Origin: Pristionchus mayeri
Taxonomy: Eukaryota; Nematoda; Chromadorea; Rhabditida; Neodiplogasteridae
Reading direction: 5' to 3'
Assembly (NCBI GenBank): GCA_036245805.1
Contig: BTRK01000004.1
Span: forward strand, 12,214,001 to 12,278,000
Length of the DNA stretch: 64,000 nucleotides
Each line of letters opens with the position of its first letter. Positions within the stretch are counted from its first letter, which is position 1. Of the stretch, positions 11,219-20,559 are shown one piece after another. The notes beneath the pieces were generated by a model, which was not told the origin of the DNA, made no database searches, and saw only the letters and a list, made by a program, of their open reading frames with translations. Position numbers and translations under genes: made by a program.

Positions 11219-13750
11219 TCTTAAGAGACCCTCCACCATAGAACGTAACAACTGTGCAGGGGTCAACGGATGGCTAAAAATTCAATAATTTTCGTACTGT
11301 TTTTCTGAAGTGTAGGCCCCGAGTGCTGATTGATGGCCACAATATCTAAGGTGAGGGTCGATTTTGAAAAAGTTTCAGGTACCCCCCACTTTGGGGGTCG
11401 AAAAATTCGATATCTCAGAATTATGCATGATATAGATATTCTGGTGTATTTTCACTCGTACAAAACGAATTTCAATATTACAATGCTTCGCGAACTTCTG
11501 ATTCTCTCCATTTCGCATGCTCTCTCTCTTTCTCTAACCAGGTCGATGAAAAGTTCACGAACTTTTCGACGAACTGTGTTCGAAAATCATACTTTTCTTT
11601 TGTTTTACTTACTTTTATAAACTATTTTTGCTTTTAACTTATGATTTCTTATAATGACAACCTTCCCTTAGCTGGAATAGCTTCAGAATACAGCGTAGTG
11701 AAAGTAAACAGGGTTGGAGTATTTTTTTCGAAAATGGGTCACCACTTTCCCCACCCTGTAATGTCAAGCTATTCCATCAGAGGGAAGGTTGTTCTTATAC
11801 GCAGTCATAAGTTAAGAGCAAAAATAATTGATAAAAAAAAGTAAAACAAAAGAAAAGTACGAATTTCGAACGAATTAATGCCGGTTTTTAACGAACTTTT
11901 CAAGGAGCTGCGTGAAAAGTTAGAGAAAGGCGAGAGAGCACGTATTCTTGAGAGAGGGAAAAGGAAGTAAACAATCACTGCTTCCTTTTCCCTCTCTCAA
12001 GAACGCGTGCTCTCTCGCCTTTCTCTAACTTTTCACGCAGCTCCTTGAAAAGTTCACGAACTTTTCGACGAACTATGTTCGAAATTCGTACTTTTCTTTT
12101 GTTTTACTTATTTTTATCAATTATTTTTGCTTTCAACTTATGACTGCTTATAAGAACAACCTTCCCTCTGATGGAATAGCTTGACATTACAGGGTGGGGA
12201 AAGTGGTGACCCATTTTCGAAAAAAATACTCCAACCCTGTTAACTTTCACTACGCTGTATTCTGAAGCTATTCCAGCTAAGGGAAGGTTGTCATTATAAG
12301 AAGTCATAAGTTAAAAGCAAAAATAGTTTATAAAAATAAGTAAAACAAAAGAAAAGTATGATTTTCGAACATAGTTCGTCGAAAAGTTCGTGAACTTTTC
12401 AACGACCTGGTCAAACGAAAGAGCGAAAGAAAGAGAGAGAGTACACGAACAGGAGAGAATCAGAAGTTTGCGAACTTTTTACGCAACTTTTCTCGCACAT
12501 TTCTGACAGATTAAACAAGCCGATTATCAATTATAACAAAACTAAGCTCAAAAATAATTATTTTCACATAAGTCATATCCGATTTTTCCATTTTCTGACA
12601 ACAATATCTATACCTTATGTATGATTTACGCGGCCTTTTTGTAAAAAAAATTACTTATGGTGATACCTATTACAACTTTTATATTGAATCAGCATCTACT
12701 CTTTTGAGAATCTTGAATTATTGATACGCAAACTTCGGATTTTTGGAGGTTCTGAAATACGATTTTTTAGATATCAATAAAACTTCGATCTTGGAGCACA
12801 ATATAACTTATCTGGCCTAGCAAGTCTCGTTTTTGTTGCATTGATGTGCATTGAATAAGCGGGAAAAGAGAACGAGCAATTTCATTGTGCGAATTAGCCA
12901 CTGATCAACATTGAATGTGAAATATCAAAAAACATGCCTCAATCGATTTCCATTTATATATTTTTATTGTGCATGAGGACTCATTAACTTCAATAATATG
13001 CAATAAAATTCCATGGACTCGACTTCTGTCATGGTGAAAATATTTATTTTCATGTTCCAATTCCACTTTTTCAGATCTACATTCTTAACGGCTGCGTTTC
13101 AAGCTTTCCTTTCAACATAAAAGTTTCAGGAAATAATTTTGCGCACATTTTGAGCTCAACGCCATCTCTGTAGCTCATCTGGGAGCTGAAATACAGCACA
13201 TCCGGCTGTAAAACCGGAAATTTCCTAAAATCCGGCTCTGGGGCAAATGAACCTACTCGTGCGAAATCTTCTCACTAGTATATAATACCACCATAGTATG
13301 GTCGATTTTTTAATGGGTTTGAAAAAAATTGTTCGCGATGGTGCTTTTTTTTCTTCATCGACTCGTGATACATGTGTTATACATTTTGAGCTGTATATTT
13401 CAAAAATCGTATCGAGAGACTGCGCAGAAAATTTTAAAATATCGATTATTTGCAAAAAAAATGATGTTATATTTTTCATTTTGCATTTTCACGCATTGTG
13501 ATATCGAAATTCGTTTTGTACGAGTGAAAATACACCAGAATATCTATATCATGCATAATTCTGAGATATCGAATTTTTCGACCCCCAAAGTGGGGGGTAC
13601 CTGAAACTTTTTCAAAATCGACCCTCAGCCTTAGTTATTGCGGTCATCAATCAGCACTCGGGGCCTACACTTCAGAAAAAAGTTTGGGAATTATCTAATT
13701 TTTAGCCATCCGTGACCCTATTACGTTCTCTGGTGGATGGTCTCTTAATA
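11219..13750. repeat. Large foldback element with nested palindrome (family shared with 35.6-38.3 kb)
   Basis: Outer arms: 11219-11485 (TTAAGAGACCCTCCACCATA ... TGGTGTATTTTCACTCGTAC) return inverted at 13500-13750 (GTACGAGTGAAAATACACCA ... TGGTGGATGGTCTCTTAA). The diagnostic GACCCCCAAAGTGGGGGGTA at 13580 has its complement near 11385. A second, younger palindrome occupies 11486-12476. Segments at 13130-13260 (GCACATTTTGAGCTCAACGC; CCGGAAATTTCCTAAAATCC) recur in the 35.6-38.3 kb foldback, so both are one family. No transposase is encoded. It separates the C6-like gene from the carbonic anhydrase exons. Confidence 0.85.
11486..12476. repeat. Near-perfect 1-kb palindrome with a spacer of about 10 bp
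   Basis: Left arm 11486-11972 and right arm about 11985-12476 are near-exact reverse complements. The centre is ...CCTTTTC/GGAAAAGGAAG TAAACAATCA CTTCCTTTTCC. Paired landmarks: GCGAACTTCTGATTCTCTCC at 11490 and GGAGAGAATCAGAAGTTTGC near 12455; GGAAGGTTGTTCTTATA near 11783 and TATAAGAACAACCTTCCCT near 12150. A transcript would form a ~490-bp hairpin. The two mirrored open frames at 11641-11844 and 12104-12307 are a consequence of this symmetry. Confidence 0.92.
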
Positions 13751-13894
13751 AAACAATTGAGGGAATAGTAATTGCATGCCTTGTTCCGCAGTTTTGTTGG
13801 ATGAAAACGACATAGTCCAATTACAAATGCGCTATCTTATGTGCCCAATTATTGAGGCTAATTCGATCATTTGTTTACCTTGATATTGCTACAG

Positions 13895-15150
13895 CGTTCA
13901 CTGCTTCTCACTTGGATGCTCGCTACCGACTCTATCAATATCACGCACATTGGAACAAGATTGGGACGATGCGCGGCAGCGAGCATCTACTGAATGGCGA
14001 CCACTTCCCCGCCGAGGTAATGCGTCGAGGTAATAATAGAGTTCACAATTTTGGTCTCTTTAGTTTCCGCACTGTCTCGACTGTGGAAACAGAAGAGACG
14101 GCGACCCGAAATTCGAACTCTAGGTAATATGACAGTCGGGTAATGAAAGAAGAGGAAGCGTTTGTATAATAGTAATGCGTAGCCGTAACGGGGGTGTATG
14201 ACATCAGAATTGGTCTTTTTAGAACTCTTTTGTTTTTTTTTAATAAGTTATGAATTTGGAGCTCGTTTTATTTTATCCTCTGTAGAGTTCTAAAATGACC
14301 TGTTCTAATGCGATACACCCCAGGACGTAACGTGTCGGATAATGTCATAAACATTTTTTTTCAAGAACTACTAAAGTGCATGCATAGGGCAGTATAACGT
14401 TTCGTTATATATCCATTCGCAGTTTCATTTCGTACACACTCGATGACGCGATTGGAGCAAACGGCGTGGCTGTGATCGGAGTTCTGGCAAAGGTAATCTG
14501 ATTAAAATAAACGGATTATTAATATGTAATATGATTACATTGTTCAATTTGCTTCGAATCTAAGCACTTATCGTATCAAATTTGCTTCGTACTCTACATC
14601 AGCTTACGAACAGATTAGCAAAATATTCACAACCTTCAGCTGTCACCCGACGACAATCCGAAGCTCAAACCATTGATCGATGCAATCGATAAATTCAATA
14701 TGGAGATACCTGGGGACACGAAAGGGACGGTCCATCACCCAGATCCAGTCTTCGAACAGGACCCTGGTGACATCTTTCCAGGTGTACAATAGGTTGGGCG
14801 CATCAGGTCGCTCACGAGGGAATCGAGCTGTTTAATCTAGAATCAGTTGAATAATCTTGTTCGAGGCGTAATATGTCCAGGAATGAAGAAAAAACAAACA
14901 AAAAATCATCGCATTGATTTGCTTTAACACCATCTCAGCGGATCGAAGTTACCTCGCGTACACGGGCTCGCTCACCACTGGTAAGTACCAGAAGTGCGTT
15001 GCATGGAATGTGCTGATCGAGCCGATTACGATATCCCAGAAACAGGTTTTAATTCTGTGATAAACGCTGAGTACAGCCTTGTATTCAGCTCACCGTGCTA
15101 GGAGGACTGGTTGACAGCAATTTTAGGATAGAAGCGGCCATTGATAAAAG
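13895..15150 (+). pseudogene. Alpha-carbonic anhydrase, 5'-truncated
   Basis: Family role: zinc-dependent hydration of CO2 to bicarbonate. Exons run in order: 13895-14014 encodes YRLYQYHAHW (the first two zinc histidines) and GSEHLLNGDHFPAE; about 14423-14490 starts FHFVHTLDDAIGANG (third zinc histidine) and VAVIGVLAK; about 14637-14780 gives LSPDDNPKLKPLIDAIDKF; about 14940-15048 gives YLAYTGSLTTGKYQKCVAWN and EPITISQKQ (substrate-pocket SLTT motif); about 15084-15150 gives LTVLGGLVDSNFR. Zinc ligands and the threonine of SLTT are present. The N-terminal third, with the W.Y and QSPI motifs, is not found; the large foldback ends only 145 bp upstream. It could be a 5'-truncated pseudogene or have distant first exons beyond the foldback. 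Confidence 0.8.
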
Positions 15151-15315
15151 TAAGCAAATCGAAAAGCTAAATGGCATCCTTTGTCGGAACAGAAAGAATT
15201 TTTTGAACTTTTCAGTCTTTTTTTGCAAATTTTCAGTTTTTTATGTATGTGGTTGAGGTACTACTGTCTACACGAGTAAGCGGAGTGGAAATCGACAACT
15301 AGTCGATCTCGATGA

Positions 15316-15547
15316 GCGATCGGAAGTGGACAGGGAGCATCAAGTGATCAAACCGAACGCCGATGAAGAGAAGCAGAACGAGGCGGATAAACAGGAACGG
15401 ATTGTAAGTAGTCCATCTTTTTTTTGCAACTTGAAATATCTTCAGGAGTTGTCCCGTGAGGAATTGTTATTCCTGCATCGAATGAGACAAAAGTATCATA
15501 AGAGGAGAATCCAGCTAAGATCCATGCTTTTCCACTGGACAAGCTAA
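15316..15547 (+). CDS. Small charged open frame, possible 3' exons
   Basis: Not recognised. The frame gives a highly charged stretch (DLDERSEVDREHQ ... EEKQNEADKQERI) up to a GTAAGT donor at 15403, then after TATCTTCAG another short piece ELSREELLFLHRMRQKYHKR ending at 15547. It could be the C-terminal tail of the carbonic anhydrase unit or an unrelated remnant. From 15550 to 16250 nothing supportable was seen. Confidence 0.25.
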
Positions 15548-16250
15548 TCGGCAATTCACATTGAAATTTTCGGAATCTTCCACTTCGTGTCATGAATTTT
15601 GTTTTTCGATCTAAGCGTGTTTGATAGTGTAACCATGACGGCTGAAGCCCATTGATAAATGTCGAAAGTCGCACATCTCTCAACATAACAATAGAAGGGT
15701 TCGCAGTGCGAACTTCGCACACAAAGTTATAATACGAAAGATTTTTGAAACAATTAGGAAATGGTCAATATCGTTGCTACTGTTTTTTCACATACTTTCA
15801 CCGTCGGCCTCACATGTGAAAGTGAAAGAATGGAGTGTAGAAGTAATGACGATACTGCGGAGAAAGAACCATGTAGAAATTGTTAAGGAATGCCGTCTCA
15901 GGTCTTCCATCCTTCCCAAATTACAATGAGGAGGAGAGCAGAGAGAGGGTTACGAGAGCGGAGAGACAAACAAATGGAAACTCTGGTGATGTATGACATT
16001 GCATGCCTCCACAATGTGCGGAAATCTGATGCAAAAATACCCTTGAAAAAAGGAACCAGGTAAGATCGACGCCTCTCGAATTTTCGTAATAATCTGTATC
16101 GGATAGCAAAACTGCCTTACTTTTAACATTTTCGTTATGCGTTTGACATCTCAACCTTAATACCATCGAATGAAGTTGGCCATGGCTATTGGAGTTCATC
16201 AATAAAGTGTTAAAATTGTTTCTTTTTACGATTTATTCTTACAAGTTCTT

Positions 16251-17437
16251 TTAGCGACTATTCGATGATCCATCAGGGGTTTTGCAGGGCATGCGGAAGA
16301 ATAGAATAACTGCCGAGCGGAATCTGTTGATAAACAGAAGCACGAAGAATGCGTCAATGGCGGGAAAGACGGCAGTTGCTGAGAAGAAAACGTTGCCGAA
16401 CGAGCCAAGCGATATGCCTGAAATTAGTAGACCAGTCAATTTGCGAGAGATTGTGTAAAATGAAGAGACCGTGGTGTCGTGTCTGGAACTCTATTCTGGA
16501 AGAACGCACCTGTTAGAGGGCCGAAGAGAAGTATCGTCAGCAGCGGAAAGTATGAAAAGGCCACGGGAACAGCTGACTGTCAATATTTCGAATTATATTA
16601 TTAATTTAATGAGCAAACGTTGATGCGAATCAAACACACTTGAATGAGCAGCGCATGGAATAAGTTCATCTGCATCTTTCTTGTCTTGCCAGTCATATTG
16701 GTGGAGCTGAAATTTTTTTCCTGATGTTTCGCTGATCGTGAACAAATGCCATGTAGAGAAATCCGAAAAAAGGTAAGTGCAAATCGCAATTAACATCGTA
16801 TCAAATTGACGATCATCCGATTCGTGTACACGATCATGTTACTATTGCGATCTAATCCCTACGAAATAACTGAATGAATGAATGCAAGCAGACGAACCGA
16901 ATCACCGCGTTCGTGCTCCAGATGCAGTAGACGATGACGAAGGCGGTGACGACGAACAAGCCCACCAGCAAGCAGAGGGCGATCACCGAGGGAGAGTGGA
17001 CAACCATCCGCCCGGTTGCATTGTTAGGTCGCTGGAAAGCTCTCATTGAAAATAGATCTCGAGAAACGATACCACCATCTCTGCATGACATAAATGATGA
17101 GGCGAAGCCCGTTCATCGAGCTCTAATTTAAAACGAGCAAAATTGCCTTAAAGGAGGTGTAAAGGTAAACGCGCGCCCGGTTGAAATATGTTTCAATTAG
17201 AGGAGAACTCTCTTCAAGTAGCGTACTCTCTCGCTCATTGCTTCAAAAATTTTATTTTGCCTTTGCTCCATATTTAACGTGAAAAGATTTTACAGTAGCA
17301 CAATATTTTTTAAAAAAATGCAAAAATCATAAAATAATTTATTTCACCCGTATTGCAACGGCGGCGAATCCGTTGGCACGGTCTTGAAGATCGATCCCAT
17401 ATATTTCGTGAATTTCCGGCGGGACGAGAGCTCTAAA
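16251..17437 (-). pseudogene. 7TM chemoreceptor (str/srd/srh superfamily), 3' part, truncated by foldback
   Basis: Minus-strand exons: 17437-17345 (RALVPPEIHEIYGIDLQD), 17080-16905 (TGRMVVHSPSVIALCLLVGL, a TM5 helix ending FVIVYCIWSTNAVIR), about 16760-16640 (STNMTGKTRKMQMNLFHALL, the cytoplasmic loop before TM6), about 16560-16500 (FSYFPLLTILLFGPLTG, TM6) and 16430-16251 (ISLGSFGNVFFSATAVFPAI, TM7, then FRSAVILFFRMPC). Family knowledge: G-protein-coupled chemosensory receptors at the ciliary membrane. A paralogue at 33346-35586 has the same exon chain plus the upstream TM1-TM4 exons; here those are absent because the foldback at 17443-18500 abuts the first visible exon. Confidence 0.75.
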
Positions 17438-17772
17438 AATTTGATCGAACTTGAGCAAGAATGGTTAGAGAAACTTGAAAATTGTTTTCCTGGGTAATTT
17501 TTCATTCTCTTCACGATGAGATAGAAATCGGCACTTTAAAATATCATCTTCATAGCGTTATCGACTGAAACTATCCTTAAAACTCAAAAGTGCCGAAAGG
17601 GAAAAAGAAGGTACGCATGACACATTGTCAGTAGACCAGAAAACTATTTTGGTGCAATTCTGAGTCTGGTCTTTTGAGATATGAACTTTTATATTTTCGA
17701 GGTCTAAAACCTCGTCGTTTCTTGCTTGATGCCTAACGAACAAGAGACGTATCGTGAGACCTCGCCAGCAAC

Positions 17773-17840
17773 CCGCCCATGGCTCAGTTGGGAGTGCGTT
17801 TGCTACTCACACACGTGACGTGGGTTCGATCCCTGCCGGA
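17773..17840 (+). ncRNA. tRNA-like segment with A and B boxes (left arm)
   Basis: ATGGCTCAGTTGGGAGTGC fits a pol III A box/D-arm and GGGTTCGATCCC is a B box/T-arm. The anticodon arm is poorly paired and the acceptor ends do not pair well, so it is probably a tRNA-derived relic rather than a working tRNA. Confidence 0.5.
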
Positions 17841-18100
17841 TCCGAATTTTTGCAATTTTTGCAATTTTTGGTATTACGTATTATCAATATTTAATTTTGT
17901 GTTGTGAGGGAAAGGATCCTGAATTGGGACAAAAGAGTAAACTAAATTGTTGTTGTGATTGTTTCTAATATTACTTGGTTAATGTTTTGAGAATGTGTCA
18001 AAACGATTTACTATTTTGTCCTAATTCAGCATCCTTTCCCCGCAACTAAAAAATAAACATTGATAATTTCTTTTGCGTGAAGCAGAAGCAAGAACTGGGA

Positions 18101-18171
18101 ACTGGCGGGGATCGAACCCGCGTCACGTGCGTGAGTAGCAAATGCACTCCCAATTGAGCCATAGCGGGGTT
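18101..18171 (-). ncRNA. tRNA-like segment with A and B boxes (right arm)
   Basis: The minus strand reads TATGGCTCAATTGGGAGTGC then GCGGGTTCGATCCCCGCC, a perfect T-arm. It mirrors the left-arm copy with several substitutions. Pairing of the T-arm is better here than in the left copy. Identity as an expressed tRNA is doubtful because the anticodon stem is mismatched. Confidence 0.5.
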
Positions 18172-18558
18172 GATAGCAGGGCCTCACTAGAGGGTCCTCT
18201 TGTTCGTTAGGAAGTAAGAAAGAAACGACGAGGGAATGGACCTCGAAAATATAAAAGATCATATCTCAAAAGACCAGACTCAGAATTGCACCAAAGTTGT
18301 TTTTGGTCTACTGACAGTGTGGCATGCTTGCCTTCTTTTTCCCTTTCAGCACTTTTGAGTTTTAAGCATAGTTTCAGTCGATAAAACTATAAAGACGATA
18401 GTTTAAAGTGCCGATTTCTATCTCATCGTGAAGAGAATGAAAAATTACCCCGGGAAAACAATTTTCAAGTTTCTCGAGCCATTCTTGCTCAAGTTCGATC
18501 AAATAAACCCAAAATTTCGTAATTTAAATGGGCACCATAGTGCACCATAATAAGCAAT

Positions 18559-18690
18559 TTATGCAAATTGCATATGACCATCTTCATCAGCATGGAAAAC
18601 TACCCCGAATATCATATTTTCGAAAAATTGCTGTGCCAGGACCTCCCCGAATTGTCCGTGCCTTAGGAATACGGCGTCATATATAAAGCG
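18559..18690 (-). pseudogene. Conserved peptide fragment shared with the 35.6-38.3 kb foldback
   Basis: The minus strand encodes YDAVFLRHGQFGEVLAQQFF then FGVVFHADEDGHMQF. The plus strand at 35640-35790 (LEQRFLKNLDSGIVLCADDD) and the minus strand at 38175-38295 (FFENLDSGVVLCADDDNQL) carry the same motif. Conservation at the protein level across diverged copies suggests these were once coding, but I do not recognise the family. Confidence 0.45.
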
Positions 18691-18996
18691 CTGTGTGATG
18701 GCGTCTGTCCGGATTGCGAAATAGGGAGATTGAGAAATAGGAAGGGGAGGGACTGATGAAGGCATCGAACCATTATCGTATACCAATCAATAATTAGCAT
18801 TGGGACAACTACCGTATACCAATCGATAATTAGCCATGGGTCACCTATTATTCCGTGAGTCAGATTTATGATTTTGATCTTTGATCTTTGAATTACCATA
18901 TACCAATCAATGATTAACATTGGGACAACTACAGTATACCAATAGATAATTCGCCATGCGTCAAAGCTTCTAGAATGTTCCAGAAAGTTCGAAAAT
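18675..18996 (+). mobile_element. Helitron-like remnant, 5' part with CGATAATTAGC repeats
   Basis: Begins TATATAAAGCGCTGTGTG and GTCCGGATTGCGAAATAGGG, the same start as the fuller element at 42150. It is followed by spaced copies of TATACCAATCGATAATTAGC (18780-18950) and one unit of the heat-shock-element repeat (18965-18996). The array is then split by the insertion at 19005 and resumes at 25007. Confidence 0.65.
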
Positions 18997-19356
18997 GTTC
19001 CAAGTAGGGATGGCGAAGCAAGAGGTTAATTCAAGTCTAGTTTCTAAGCTGTTAGCACGGCTACCCATACTCTTCTGAGTTTGGAAGGCCTCACTGCTCG
19101 GTCCGTGTCACTTGCCCCAATCACGTTAACCGACAGTGCTGCACTGCGATCAGCGAGGAAGTGAAGGGTCCCGACCGGGATTAGGGCAGCGATAGGTTTC
19201 GCTCCCGCATACGCGTCTCTCTTCCCTTCTCCTGACCCCTCTTCTCTCTCTTTCTCCCGAACTCTCTTCCCTTCCCACACTCTCTCACCTTCCCTCTTCT
19301 CTCCCCTTTTCCTGTCTTTCTTCTCTGTCTCTCTCCTTCTGTCTCACTCTCTCGCG

Positions 19357-20385
19357 ATGACCATCGATCCCGAACTGCGCACGCTGTTCTCGCAGCAGCA
19401 GAAGTCGATCGATGGCCTGACCGAGCTCGTTCGTCTCCTTGTCTGCCATCTTGTCAAGTCGTCCCCCGCGGCCTCATTCTCCCTCGATCTCAAGGCAGCC
19501 ATGGCCTCTGTCCTCTCCCAGATGGACACGCTAGACGGCAAGGCCACTCGGGCGGTTCTTGTGAACGTCCCCGAGGGAGAGAACGAGGAGGATACGGTAA
19601 GTAAGGACAAGGCGATGCTGCTGAGGATCTTCCAGGAGATTGACAATCCTGATCTGACCAAGCTGCTGTCAGAGGAGAAGGTAACGTTTTTCCGACATCC
19701 GAAGGTAAGAAGAGATGGGAGTTCCCACTCTCGGATCATCAAGATCCAACTGGACAGTGCTGCCTCTCGCACTCTGTTCCTCGCTGAGGCGATCCGTGTG
19801 AAGTGCGGACGCCTCACTGGTTCCACTCGGGCGTACATTCGTCCCGATTATACGATGGACCAGCTTTCTCTCGAGCGAAAGCTCAAGAGAGAGGCGTACG
19901 AGAGGAATCTGGAGGTAGGCCAGATCCGATTCGTGGTGAGAAACCTGGAAATTGTCCAATTGAGAGAGTGCAGAAATCTCCTTGAAGGTATGCAGGCAGA
20001 GATGCATAAGAGAGCATCGAGAGAGGGCAGCGAGAGTGTCCCTTCCCTCTTCTCAACTCTCTCCCATTTCTCCCACTCTCTCGGTGCCAATCCCTTCTTC
20101 GCAGATAGATCTCAGGGATCCTCTCGTTCTCGTGGTCGATCGAGCAATCGTGGTGGTCGTGGTCGAGGGAATTCCTCTCTCTCGTCACTCTCTCGTGGTG
20201 GAACCCAGTCTAGGACTCGTACTCGTACTCGTCCGTCTTCTGGAGGGATGCCCGGTGAGCCGGCCGCCAAGGCTCCCCACGTTGCCACGTTGTCCCCTTC
20301 TGTCGAGCATCCCACTCCCTCTGACTCTCCTATCGTCTCTTCCTCCCCCACTCACAACGAGGGTCATACTCTCACACTCGGCTAG
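19357..20385 (+). CDS. LINE ORF1 protein, RNA-binding type
   Basis: 342 residues, one intact frame. An N-terminal helical region (residues 1-60) is followed by a domain with RAVLVNVPEGENEEDTV (~67), then SHSRIIKIQLDSAASRTLFL and YIRPDYTMDQLSLERKLKRE (~165) and FVVRNLEIVQLRE (~198), a pattern typical of nucleic-acid chaperone ORF1 proteins of CR1-like LINEs. The C-terminal third is S/R/G-rich (RGGRGRGN, RTRTRTRP), consistent with RNA binding. Function is inferred from position upstream of an endonuclease/reverse transcriptase. Base composition is C/T-rich compared with host genes around it. Confidence 0.75.
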   Translation: MTIDPELRTLFSQQQKSIDGLTELVRLLVCHLVKSSPAASFSLDLKAAMASVLSQMDTLDGKATRAVLVNVPEGENEEDTVSKDKAMLLRIFQEIDNPDLTKLLSEEKVTFFRHPKVRRDGSSHSRIIKIQLDSAASRTLFLAEAIRVKCGRLTGSTRAYIRPDYTMDQLSLERKLKREAYERNLEVGQIRFVVRNLEIVQLRECRNLLEGMQAEMHKRASREGSESVPSLFSTLSHFSHSLGANPFFADRSQGSSRSRGRSSNRGGRGRGNSSLSSLSRGGTQSRTRTRTRPSSGGMPGEPAAKAPHVATLSPSVEHPTPSDSPIVSSSPTHNEGHTLTLG

Positions 20386-20559
20386 GTCATTCCTCTAGGG
20401 GTTCCTCTGTCTATCCCCTCTCTCTCGCTCTCTGCACCCTCCTCACCCCAGTGCACTCTCTCACCTCATCCCATCACTTCCCTCTCCCTCCCTCCTTCTT
20501 CTCTTCCATCGTCTGGGTCATTTCCCCCTCTTATCCCCTCCCCACCATCACGCAGCCTG

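Larger units (their letters stand above)
17443..18500. repeat. 1.06-kb foldback carrying paired tRNA-like segments
   Basis: The ends are GATCGAACTTGAGCAAGAAT at 17443 and its complement ending at 18500. Arms are homologous over their whole length (e.g. AGTGCCGATTTCTATCTCAT near 18408 and complement near 17520; TTTTGGTCTACTGACA near 18302 and complement near 17625). Symmetry continues inward to about 17970 through GGGAAAGGATCCTGAATTGG at 17909 and its inverted partner near 18030, so the loop is small. Each arm includes a tRNA-like block. It sits at the broken edge of the 7TM gene. Confidence 0.88.

Noticed and set aside
11641..12307. Two identical 67-residue open frames on opposite strands
   Set aside because: They are mirror images caused by the palindrome; no family motif and no splice context.
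15348..15722. 124-codon minus-strand frame
   Set aside because: No recognisable domain; antisense to the charged plus-strand exons.
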